A stretch of DNA of 5,422 nt from Candidatus Nealsonbacteria bacterium CG11_big_fil_rev_8_21_14_0_20_37_68 (GTDB taxonomy: Bacteria > Patescibacteriota > Minisyncoccia > Minisyncoccales > GCA-002782225): contig PCWJ01000024.1 of assembly GCA_002787295.1 (NCBI GenBank), forward strand, positions 24,500-29,921, given 5' to 3'. Below, one piece after another: positions 1-5,385 of this stretch. How positions within the stretch are numbered: position 1 is the first letter of the stretch; every line of letters begins with the position of its first letter. The notes beneath the pieces were generated by a model. It saw only the letters and a list, made by a program, of their open reading frames with translations, did not search any database and was not told where the DNA came from. Both the position numbers and the translations under genes were made by a program.

Positions 1-654
1 AAAAAAATTCACCGAGCACATAAAAAATTATGTGCTCCGGTAAAATTAGCGGCATTAATTGGCAGAGGAGGAAGGTTGCCGGCGATTTATAAATGCTGTC
101 AAAAAATCAAAAATCTTGATTTGGTTTTGGTTGTTTCGCATAAAAAAGAATCCCCTGGAATTGATATGGCTAAAAAATGGGGAATTGAGGCTTTTTATTT
201 CCGGCTTTCGGATTGGAAGGAACGGGGCAAAAGCCGCAAAAGCTACAATTTAAAGTTAGCTAAAATTCTGAAAAAGAGAAAAATAAATTTTATTGTTATG
301 GCCGGCTGGGACTTAATAATGTCAGACGAATTTTTAAAACAATTTCCAAATATGGTAATAAATATTCATCCCTCTTTGTGCCCGGCTTTTCCCGGTATGA
401 ATGCGGAAAAACAGGCAATGGATTTGGGGGTGAGATATACCGGCTGCACCCTGCATTTTGTTGACCCCGGAGTAGATACCGGTCCTATTATTTTACAAAG
501 AGTAGTAGAAATAAAACCCCAAGACACGATTCGCTCTTTGCAAAAGAGAATTCACAAAAAAGAAGAAGAGATTTTGTGCCAGGGAATTAAATTATATGCC
601 AGGGGGAAATTAAAAATTAGAAAAAGAAGAAAAGTGGTGATTTCGGGGCAATAA
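1..654 (+). CDS. purN: Phosphoribosylglycinamide formyltransferase (PurN), 5' end incomplete or start unclear
   Basis: PurN transfers a formyl group from 10-formyltetrahydrofolate to glycinamide ribonucleotide, an early cytosolic step of purine synthesis. The catalytic triad of the family is visible: Asn at 361-363 and His at 367-369 in NIHPSLCPAFPG, and Asp at 475-477 in VDPGVDTGPII. The Asn-to-Asp spacing of 38 residues equals that of E. coli PurN (N106, H108, D144). The frame is open to position 1 and encodes VKLAALIGRGGRLPAIYK at 40-93, which matches the family's first strand and phosphate-binding loop (E. coli LISGNGSNLQAI), although the loop is one residue shorter and lacks the usual Ser-Asn. 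The TTG at 76 has an SD-like GAGGAGG just upstream, but starting there would delete this loop, so I extend the gene to the window edge. No ATG, GTG or TTG lies in frame before 76. The C-terminus is very basic. The stop codon overlaps a terminator. The family call is firm; the start is not. Confidence 0.85.
   Translation, partial: KKIHRAHKKLCAPVKLAALIGRGGRLPAIYKCCQKIKNLDLVLVVSHKKESPGIDMAKKWGIEAFYFRLSDWKERGKSRKSYNLKLAKILKKRKINFIVMAGWDLIMSDEFLKQFPNMVINIHPSLCPAFPGMNAEKQAMDLGVRYTGCTLHFVDPGVDTGPIILQRVVEIKPQDTIRSLQKRIHKKEEEILCQGIKLYARGKLKIRKRRKVVISGQ
14..37. repeat. Perfect hairpin at the purN 5' region
   Basis: GAGCACATAA (14-23) and TTATGTGCTC (28-37) form a perfect 10-bp stem with an AAAA loop. 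A run of seven A at 1-7 would read as a T-tract on the minus strand, giving a weak terminator-like arrangement in that direction, but the only minus-strand unit to its right (the tRNA) already has a closer terminator. The hairpin lies just before the codons aligned with the usual PurN N-terminus. It may be a 5' leader structure, or simply part of an N-terminal extension. Its function is unknown. Confidence 0.6.
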
Positions 655-683
655 AAAGTCCGGCAGAAACCGGACTTTTTATT
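653..683. terminator. Bidirectional intrinsic terminator shared by purN and tRNA-Leu
   Basis: AAAAAGTCCGG (653-663) pairs perfectly with CCGGACTTTTT (670-680) around the six-base loop CAGAAA. The stem is flanked by A5 on the left and T5 on the right, so it works as a Rho-independent terminator on both strands. It ends purN on the plus strand, whose TAA stop (652-654) runs into the stem, and the convergent tRNA transcript on the minus strand. Confidence 0.9.
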
Positions 684-723
684 GGAATCTTTGATATTCG
701 CGACCCTTTGGCATAAAATAGTG

Positions 724-807
724 TGCCGGAGGAGGGAGTCCAACCCTCACGCTCTTGCGAGCAATGGATTTTGAATCCATCGCGTATAGCAGTTCCGCCA
801 CTCCGGC
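724..807 (-). tRNA. tRNA-Leu (anticodon CAA), class II, with C19-G56 in place of G19-C56
   Basis: The minus strand folds as a complete class II tRNA of 84 nt including the discriminator base. It has the acceptor stem GCCGGAG/CTCCGGC, D stem GCG/CGC, anticodon stem ATGGA/TCCAT with loop TTCAAAA, a long variable arm with stem GCTC/GAGC and loop GCAA, T stem GAGGG/CCCTC and discriminator A, as expected for leucine. The anticodon CAA (771-773) reads UUG. CCA is not encoded; the bases after A73 are CAC, so CCA must be added after transcription. The T loop is TTGGACT instead of TTCRANY, so base 56 is G, and the D loop GAACTGCTATA has C at position 19. These two changes compensate each other. The A15-U48 pair and G18 with U55 are kept, so this looks functional, not degenerate. 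Confidence 0.95.
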
Positions 808-816
808 TTAACACTA

Positions 817-845
817 ATTTTAGCAAAATTTTGGCTTTTTGTAAA
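817..845 (-). promoter_or_regulatory. Sigma-70-type promoter of tRNA-Leu
   Basis: On the minus strand, TTTACA (845-840, five of six consensus bases) is followed by a 17-bp spacer and TAAAAT (822-817, five of six). TGC immediately precedes the -10 box, giving an extended -10 motif. The predicted start near 810 leaves a leader of about 3 nt before the mature tRNA 5' end at 807. This is the strongest promoter I find in the window. Confidence 0.75.
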
Positions 846-865
846 TTTTAAAATTGCCAAATTTT

Positions 866-871
866 TAAAAT
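866..871 (+). promoter_or_regulatory. Candidate -10 box for parAB
   Basis: TAAAAT at 866-871 matches five of six -10 consensus bases and mirrors the tRNA -10 box in the facing palindrome arm. Transcription would start near 878, about 11 nt before the parA ATG. I find no good -35 at 16-18 bp spacing; TTGCCA at 854-859 is too close to this box and would instead suit a weaker -10 near 877. No Shine-Dalgarno sequence lies before the ATG, so a very short or absent leader is plausible. Confidence 0.35.
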
Positions 872-888
872 CGTGTTAATTTGTCTTA

Positions 889-1719
889 ATGGCTCGAGTG
901 ATCTGCATAGCTAATAATAAAGGAGGGGTGGGAAAAACCAATGTCGCGGTAAACCTTCCGGTTTTTTTAGCTGCTTTGGGAAAAAAAGTTTTATTGGTGG
1001 ATTTTGACCATCAGGCCAATGCTACAATTTCTTTGGGAATTAATCCTAAAGACCTGCCTCTTTCTATCTATCATGTCTTAATGGGTCAAGTCGGTCCCAG
1101 AGCCATAGTTCAAAAAACCGCCTTTTTGAGATATGAGATTTTGCCCTCTTCCCAGGATTTGGCCGGAGCGGAAGTAGAATTAGTGAATTTAAAAGACCGG
1201 GAATTTAAACTTAAACAAGTTTTGGAAAAAATTAGCAAAGATTATGATTTTGTTATCATTGATTCTCCTCCCAGTTTGGGCCTTTTAACCATTAATGCCC
1301 TTTGTGCAGCAAACGAAGTTTTAATTCCGGTTCAATGTGAATATTTAGCCGTGGAGGGTTTTGGTCAATTACTGGAGACCGTTGATTTGATAAGGAATAA
1401 TCTTGAGCAGGATTTGAAAATTACCGGTGTTTTGTTGACAATGTATAATAAAAGAAATCGTCTTTCTCGAGAAGTAACCGAGGAAATAAGAAAAAAATTC
1501 CCGGGATATATTTTTGAGACAAAAATTCCCAGAAGCATTAAATTAGCCGAAGCCCCAAAATTCAGGAAGACTATTTTTGATTATGCCCCGGTCTCCAAGG
1601 CTTGTTTGGCTTACCGGGAATTGGCCGAAGAAATAATTAGGCTGGAAAAAGAAGAATTACCCAATTCGGCAACCTGCTTCGGAGGACCGCAGAATTTCCC
1701 ACCAAGAAATTCTGCTTAG
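889..1719 (+). CDS. parA: Chromosome-partitioning ATPase ParA (Soj family)
   Basis: ParA is a deviant Walker ATPase that binds the nucleoid non-specifically and, with ParB-parS complexes, moves replicated origins apart. The 276-residue product has the deviant Walker A motif KGGVGKT at residues 11-17, with signature Lys11 and phosphate-binding Lys16; the next residue is Asn18 where the family usually has Thr or Ser. The A' motif DFDHQAN is at 38-44 (usually D-x-D-P-Q-x-N), and Walker B VIIDSPPSLG is at 122-131 with Asp125. No transmembrane segment or N-terminal DNA-binding domain is present, so it is the short chromosomal Soj type and not the long P1-plasmid type. The conserved fold seems to end near residue 256; about 20 extra residues rich in Pro, Asn and Gly follow and are encoded by one side of an inverted repeat, probably a late addition. 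The start is the ATG at 889; there is no SD. parB follows 26 bp downstream, so the two are very likely an operon. Confidence 0.95.
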   Translation: MARVICIANNKGGVGKTNVAVNLPVFLAALGKKVLLVDFDHQANATISLGINPKDLPLSIYHVLMGQVGPRAIVQKTAFLRYEILPSSQDLAGAEVELVNLKDREFKLKQVLEKISKDYDFVIIDSPPSLGLLTINALCAANEVLIPVQCEYLAVEGFGQLLETVDLIRNNLEQDLKITGVLLTMYNKRNRLSREVTEEIRKKFPGYIFETKIPRSIKLAEAPKFRKTIFDYAPVSKACLAYRELAEEIIRLEKEELPNSATCFGGPQNFPPRNSA

Positions 1720-1735
1720 GTCTTTGGTAGTTGCC
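1668..1735. repeat. Nested inverted repeat at the parA-parB junction
   Basis: GCAGAATTT (1689-1697) and AAATTCTGC (1707-1715) form a perfect 9-bp stem with a 9-nt loop. Outside it, GACC (1685-1688) pairs with GGTC (1719-1722) and GGCAAC (1668-1673) with GTTGCC (1730-1735). The element encodes the odd C-terminal tail of ParA, contains its TAG stop (1717-1719), and ends 10 bp before the parB ATG. No T-tract follows, so it is not an intrinsic terminator. It could be an inserted palindromic element, or an RNA structure that sets the ParA:ParB ratio. Confidence 0.6.
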
Positions 1736-1745
1736 TCATTATTTC

Positions 1746-2627
1746 ATGAAAAATACTTTTGGTAAAGGCTTGGAATCCTTAATCCCAAAAAAATCTCAAA
1801 AATTAAGCGAAAAATCCGAAGAAAAAAAGGAAGCAGTTTTTTCTATTGAAATTGAAAAAATAATCTCCAATCCTTATCAGCCCCGAAAAGAATTTGACCG
1901 AGAGGGTTTAAAAACTCTTGCCCAATCAATCAGAGATTATGGAATCTTACAACCTCTAGTTGTTACCAGAATAGAGAAGGAGGGAGAAATCGAATACCAG
2001 TTAATTACCGGAGAAAGAAGGCTGATGGCGGCAAAAATGGCCGGGTTTTCCCAGGTCCCGGTAATAATTCGCCAAGCTCCCGAGAGAGAAAAATTAGAAC
2101 TATCAATAATTGAAAACGTTCAGAGGCTGGATTTAAATCCGATGGAAAAAGCAGATGCTTTTCAAAGACTACACGATGAATTCGGTTTTTTACAGAAAGA
2201 CATTGCCAGGGTTTGCGGGACGAGTCGGGAAGCGGTAGCCAATACAATGAGACTCTTGGATTTGCCGGAAGAAATAAAAACAGCTCTAAGGGAGCAGAAA
2301 ATTACGGAAGGTCATGCCAGGGCAATACTGGGAGCGAAAATCCCCGAGAAGCAAAAAATTGTTTTTTCTCAAACCTTAAGGGATGGTTTAAATGTAAGAG
2401 AAGTAGAAAGTTTGGTTCAAAAAATAGAAGTCTATAAACCCTTTCCCAAAAAAATTTCAACTAACCTATTAGAAGAGATTAAAAATTTGGAAGAAAAATT
2501 TAGGGAAGCCTTACAGATTTCTGATTTAAAAATTAGGATTGAAGCCGGAAAACCTAAATTAATCATTTTCTTTAACACCAAAAAAGAAATTGAACGATTT
2601 CTTAAAAACCTAAAACCCAAAATCTAA
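1746..2627 (+). CDS. parB: Chromosome-partitioning protein ParB (CTP-dependent DNA clamp)
   Basis: ParB loads at parS sites near the origin, spreads as a CTP-dependent sliding clamp, and stimulates ParA. The 293-residue product has every ParB part in order. A short N-terminal GLESLIP motif (residues 8-14) contacts ParA. The ParB/Srx nucleotide-binding domain follows, with NPYQPR at 42-47, GERR at 89-92 and ENVQRLDLNP at 123-132. The helix-turn-helix is at about 149-171 (LQKDIARVCGTSREAVANTM), matching the parS-reading helix of the family. The C-terminal region, rich in charged residues (about 230-293), should be the dimerisation domain. I chose the ATG at 1746 because it gives the standard MKNTFGKGLESLIP beginning; an in-frame TTG at 1731 would only add five residues and lies within the inverted repeat. 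No clear SD precedes either, so translation may be coupled to parA. I see no canonical parS in the window. Confidence 0.95.
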   Translation: MKNTFGKGLESLIPKKSQKLSEKSEEKKEAVFSIEIEKIISNPYQPRKEFDREGLKTLAQSIRDYGILQPLVVTRIEKEGEIEYQLITGERRLMAAKMAGFSQVPVIIRQAPEREKLELSIIENVQRLDLNPMEKADAFQRLHDEFGFLQKDIARVCGTSREAVANTMRLLDLPEEIKTALREQKITEGHARAILGAKIPEKQKIVFSQTLRDGLNVREVESLVQKIEVYKPFPKKISTNLLEEIKNLEEKFREALQISDLKIRIEAGKPKLIIFFNTKKEIERFLKNLKPKI

Positions 2628-2628
2628 C

Positions 2629-2702
2629 CCCCACACCAAACGAGGACAAATCGCCCAAGGCGCGATAAAATTAACGAAGTCAGTCCTCGTTATGGTGGGG
2701 GG
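2629..2702. repeat. Large hairpin filling the parB/rel convergent gap
   Basis: AACGAGGAC (2639-2647) and GTCCTCGTT (2683-2691) form a perfect 9-bp stem. After a bulged A (2692) it continues with CACCA (2634-2638) on TGGTG (2693-2697) and, past one mismatch, CCCC (2629-2632) on GGGG (2699-2702). The loop contains a smaller stem, ATCGC (2650-2654) with GCGAT (2662-2666). The structure occupies almost exactly the space between the parB stop and the rel stop. No T-tract follows on either strand, so it is not a classical terminator, although it may block convergent transcripts or protect 3' ends. Confidence 0.7.
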
Positions 2703-4874
2703 CTAAACCTTTCTTACATCTATTATTCCTTTAACCTGTTTTAATTGACGAAAGACCCTGTCTAATTCTTCTAATCCCGAAATTTCAACTTCTGCATTTA
2801 TGGTCGCCGGTAAGTTTTTTGGCTGAGATTCGGCTTCAAGACTTAAAATATTTATTCCCAAACTACTGATGGTGGAAGTTATGTCGCTAAATAGTCCTAT
2901 TCGGTCTTGGGCCTTTATTTTTAAGGAAACTTGCCAAATCATCTTTTCGGGGGATTTCCAAGAGGCCTCAATAATTTTTAGGGGCCATTTTTTTTGAGCA
3001 TTTGTTAAATTTTTACAATTAGCTTTGTGTACCGAAGCCCCTCGAGTTTGGGTAATGTAGGCTGCAATTTCATCTCCAGATTGAGGCAGGCAGCATTTAG
3101 CTAAGCGAATTTGAATTCCGGTTTGACCGGCCAAAAAAATTCCCTGGGTTTTTGATTCGGGCCTTGGGGCGCTTTTTTTGGAAAGAGGTCTTTGTAAAAA
3201 TATCTCTTTTTCTTTAAATAAATTTTTAAGAATTTCATTGGGAGAAATTTCTCCTTCTCCTACTGCTGTTATTAGACTTTCTAAGTCTTTATAAGGGAAA
3301 GTTTTAAGGAGTTCCTCTTTTTTTCCTTGAGGCACTTGCTGGAAGCGTATGCCTCGAATTTGTTTAAATTCTTCGTCTAATAATTTAATTCCCCGATTTA
3401 AATTTTCGGGATGCGATTCTTTTTTAAACCAGTTTTTAATATGAGAACGAGCTAGGCTGGTTTTGGTTAACTCCAGCCAATCTCGAGAAGGTTTTTTGGA
3501 GGTGTCGATAATAATTTCTACCACATCCCCATTTTTAAGAGATTGAGAAAGAGAGCTAAGTTTGCCGTTTATTTTAGCTCCAGCGCAATGGTCACCGATT
3601 TCGGTATGAATCGCATAAGCAAAATCAATTGGACAGGCTCCTTCCGGGAGGTCAATTACATCTCCCTTAGGAGTGAAAACGAAAATCCGATTTTTAAAAA
3701 AATCAATTTTTAAACCTTCCCAAAATTCTTTTGGTTTTGTTATTTCCTTTTGCCAGTCTCTTAATTGGCTGACCCAGGCGAATTTTTCGATGCCGGCTTT
3801 TAAATCCACCCTTTCTTTTTTAGCCCAATGAGCACAAATTCCGTATTCGGCCTCCTGATGCATCTGAGGGGTTTTTATCTGAAATTCGGTGATTTTTCCG
3901 TCAAGGCAGAAAACGGTAGTATGGAGGGCTCGGTAGCCGTTTGGTTTGGGCAAGGCAATGTAGTCTTTAATTCGGCCGGGCAGAGGTTTCCAGTACTTGT
4001 GGATTATTCCCAGGGTTTTGTAGCAAGTTTCGACATCTTTGTTAATTATTCTCAGGGCAACCAAATCATAAATTTTTTCCAGATCCATATCATATCTCAA
4101 AAGTTTTTGATATAAACTCCAATAATGTTTTGCCCTGGTATGAAGATCAATTGGCTTTATTTTCTCTTTTTTTAAAATCTCGACCAAGACCGGCTTTACG
4201 CTTTCAAGATATTTAGTTCTTTCTTCGTATTTTTCTTTTACGGTGTTTTGCAGCCATTGATATTCTTTTGGATAAAGATAGGGGAAAGCTAAGTCCTCAA
4301 GGTTGCCCTTCATTTCCCCCATTCCCAGTCTCTCGGCAATGGGTGCGAAAATTTCCAGGGTTTCCAGAGCAATCCTTTTTTGGATTTGAGGAGGAAGAGC
4401 ATTTAAGGTTTGCATATTGTGTAATCTATCGGCCAGCTTTATCAATATCACTCTTAGGTCCTCGGCCATAGCAAAAAACATTTTTCTTAAATTTTCGGCC
4501 CTAAGATCAACGGGCGTTTCTTTTCTTTGTTCGATAGGAGGAGCTAGAATTCCATTTTTTGGATAACGAAGTTTCCCCAATTTACTCACTCCCTCGACCA
4601 AAAAGGAAATTTCTTTTCCGAATTCTTTTTCAAGGTCTTGGAAGGTTTTTTGGGTATCATCCGGAACATCATGCAAAAATCCAGCTGCTACCGTCTGGGG
4701 GTCGAGTTTCATTTTGCTCAAAGTCTCAGCAACTTTTAAAGGATGGATGATATAATTTTCTCCCGATTCCCTTTTTTGCCCCTGATGAGCAGTTTCGGCA
4801 AATTCAAAAGCCTTCTTAATCAGTTTTGGGTTAGAGCTTTCCTTTATAATTTCTTGAAGGGTTTGGGTTGACAT
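2703..4874 (-). CDS. rel: Bifunctional (p)ppGpp synthetase/hydrolase Rel (RelA/SpoT homologue)
   Basis: Rel makes and degrades the alarmone (p)ppGpp in response to starvation, working in the cytosol and on stalled ribosomes. The 723-residue product is full length with domains in order. The HD hydrolase (about 20-200) has His44, His68-Asp69, Asp149 and Asn153. The synthetase (about 240-355) has Asp270 in YDLVALRI, the RIKD motif at 301-304 typical of bifunctional Rel (RelA-type enzymes have ExDD), YRALH at 314-318 and EFQIKT at 330-335. TGS is at about 395-457, a helical segment follows, a zinc-finger/RIS region has Cys594, Cys595, His616 and Cys620, and the ACT domain is at about 646-722. In the hydrolase the usual HDVxED is HDVPDDT (68-74), so the catalytic Glu is Asp72; hydrolysis may be kept or weakened. 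An extra stretch at about 103-124 is longer than in E. coli RelA/SpoT. The ATG at 4874 fits the usual N-terminus. No convincing SD is within its short leader. Confidence 0.96.
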   Translation of the reverse strand: MSTQTLQEIIKESSNPKLIKKAFEFAETAHQGQKRESGENYIIHPLKVAETLSKMKLDPQTVAAGFLHDVPDDTQKTFQDLEKEFGKEISFLVEGVSKLGKLRYPKNGILAPPIEQRKETPVDLRAENLRKMFFAMAEDLRVILIKLADRLHNMQTLNALPPQIQKRIALETLEIFAPIAERLGMGEMKGNLEDLAFPYLYPKEYQWLQNTVKEKYEERTKYLESVKPVLVEILKKEKIKPIDLHTRAKHYWSLYQKLLRYDMDLEKIYDLVALRIINKDVETCYKTLGIIHKYWKPLPGRIKDYIALPKPNGYRALHTTVFCLDGKITEFQIKTPQMHQEAEYGICAHWAKKERVDLKAGIEKFAWVSQLRDWQKEITKPKEFWEGLKIDFFKNRIFVFTPKGDVIDLPEGACPIDFAYAIHTEIGDHCAGAKINGKLSSLSQSLKNGDVVEIIIDTSKKPSRDWLELTKTSLARSHIKNWFKKESHPENLNRGIKLLDEEFKQIRGIRFQQVPQGKKEELLKTFPYKDLESLITAVGEGEISPNEILKNLFKEKEIFLQRPLSKKSAPRPESKTQGIFLAGQTGIQIRLAKCCLPQSGDEIAAYITQTRGASVHKANCKNLTNAQKKWPLKIIEASWKSPEKMIWQVSLKIKAQDRIGLFSDITSTISSLGINILSLEAESQPKNLPATINAEVEISGLEELDRVFRQLKQVKGIIDVRKV

Positions 4875-4891
4875 AACCTGAATTATCCTAC

Positions 4892-4920
4892 ATTATAATT
4901 CAAAGTCAGCACTTTTACAA
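4892..4920 (-). promoter_or_regulatory. Sigma-70-type promoter of rel
   Basis: On the minus strand, TTGTAA (4920-4915, four of six bases) is followed by a 17-bp spacer and a perfect TATAAT (4897-4892). Transcription would start near 4885, only about 10 nt before the ATG at 4874. An AGGA at 4889-4886 lies about at the start site, so it is doubtful as a ribosome-binding site. This predicts a nearly leaderless rel mRNA. Confidence 0.65.
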
Positions 4921-4949
4921 GGTGTCTTGGAAGGCGGTTTTAGCATATT

Positions 4950-4981
4950 TTTGTATCGGAATTTCGAAATTCCGATACAAA
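4950..4981. repeat. Perfect 32-bp palindrome in the rel/fmdB-like divergent region
   Basis: TTGTATCGGAATTTC (4951-4965) is followed directly by its exact reverse complement GAAATTCCGATACAA (4966-4980), and one further T-A pair extends it to 4950-4981. There is no spacer. It lies 30 bp upstream of the rel -35 box and 11 bp before the SD of the downstream small gene. No T-tract follows on either strand, so it is not a terminator. A regulator-binding site, an RNA hairpin in the small gene's leader, or a cruciform-prone mobile palindrome are all possible. Confidence 0.85.
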
Positions 4982-4992
4982 GTGATAAAAAT

Positions 4993-5000
4993 AAAGGAGG
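4993..5000 (+). promoter_or_regulatory. Strong ribosome-binding site deciding the zinc-ribbon gene start
   Basis: AAAGGAGG lies 5 nt before the ATG at 5006 and is a near-perfect match to the 16S rRNA tail. It fixes the start there and not at the in-frame ATG at 4922, whose extra 28 codons would cross the palindrome. It is the only clear Shine-Dalgarno of the window serving a real start. Confidence 0.85.
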
Positions 5001-5005
5001 GAGGA

Positions 5006-5251
5006 ATGCCTATATATGAATATTTCTGCCTAAATTGCAAGCACAAATTTGAATTAATGAGGCCGATGAGTCAAGCTTCAAATCCCGCCCTATGCCCGAG
5101 TTGCGGAAATTCTGTTGAGCGAATATTTTCCACTTTTTCAGCTTCTTCCAAAAGTTCTGAAGGGGAGTTTAGTTTAGGGGGAAGTTCTTGTAGCAGCTGC
5201 CTTTCCACTACTTGTAACTCTTGCCCTTTAAGTAGGAGAAAAAACGCCTAA
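5006..5251 (+). CDS. FmdB-type small zinc-ribbon protein, function unknown
   Basis: The 81-residue product starts MPIYEYFCLNCKHKFE, the standard opening of the FmdB/CxxC_CxxC_SSSS putative regulatory family. Four cysteines, Cys8-Cys11 and Cys30-Cys33, form the zinc ribbon. A Ser/Gly-rich linker (about 42-61) follows, then a second pair of CxxC motifs, Cys62-Cys65 and Cys70-Cys73, before a basic end. Such a Ser-rich, Cys-rich tail is usual in this family. The protein is small, soluble and has no signal peptide. FmdB was named from the formamidase region of Methylophilus, but the role of most members is unknown, and I assign none here. It has its own strong SD and terminator and is divergent from rel, so it seems monocistronic; I find no convincing -35/-10 pair for it. 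Confidence 0.9.
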   Translation: MPIYEYFCLNCKHKFELMRPMSQASNPALCPSCGNSVERIFSTFSASSKSSEGEFSLGGSSCSSCLSTTCNSCPLSRRKNA

Positions 5252-5285
5252 GAAAATGGGAGGTGATCCTTCTTTTAAAACTGTC

Positions 5286-5314
5286 AAAGCGCCACGTCAG
5301 ATGTGGCGCTTTTT
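5286..5314 (+). terminator. Intrinsic terminator of the zinc-ribbon gene
   Basis: AAAGCGCCAC (5286-5295) pairs perfectly with GTGGCGCTTT (5303-5312) around the loop GTCAGAT, followed by T to 5314. The GC-rich stem plus T-tract is a classical Rho-independent terminator 34 bp after the stop codon. The three A on the left make weak reverse activity possible. Confidence 0.92.
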
Positions 5315-5385
5315 CAGTTTAGAAATAGGTCCATTTTTATTTTTTAATTCAAGATTATATGTTTATACATTAGCGAATCAAGGTT

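Larger units (their letters stand above)
808..879. repeat. Imperfect inverted repeat covering the tRNA-Leu/parA divergent promoter region
   Basis: The arms at 808-835 and 856-879 are imperfect reverse complements. TTAACAC (808-814) pairs with GTGTTAA (873-879), ATTTTA (817-822) with TAAAAT (866-871), and AAAATTTTGGC (825-835) with GCCAAATTTT (856-865) apart from a one-base bulge. Each arm therefore carries TAAAAT followed by GTGTTAA when read outward, towards the tRNA on the left and parA on the right. It could be an operator, or a duplicated and inverted promoter segment. The low sequence complexity adds some doubt. Confidence 0.6.

Noticed and set aside
59..253. Plus-strand open frame overlapping purN
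   Set aside because: It lies in another frame over clear PurN coding sequence and its product has no recognisable motif.
552..826. Minus-strand open frames over the purN end, terminator and tRNA
   Set aside because: They read through the terminator and the mature tRNA gene, which explain this sequence fully.
1731..1745. TTG start for ParB
   Set aside because: It adds only five residues before the standard MKNTFGKGLESLIP beginning and lies in the inverted repeat.
3828..4750. Plus-strand open frames opposite rel
   Set aside because: They are antisense shadows of a full-length, well conserved Rel coding sequence.
4922..5005. Longer N-terminus for the zinc-ribbon protein
   Set aside because: The extension crosses the perfect palindrome and the AAAGGAGG site, and the family begins at MPIYEY.
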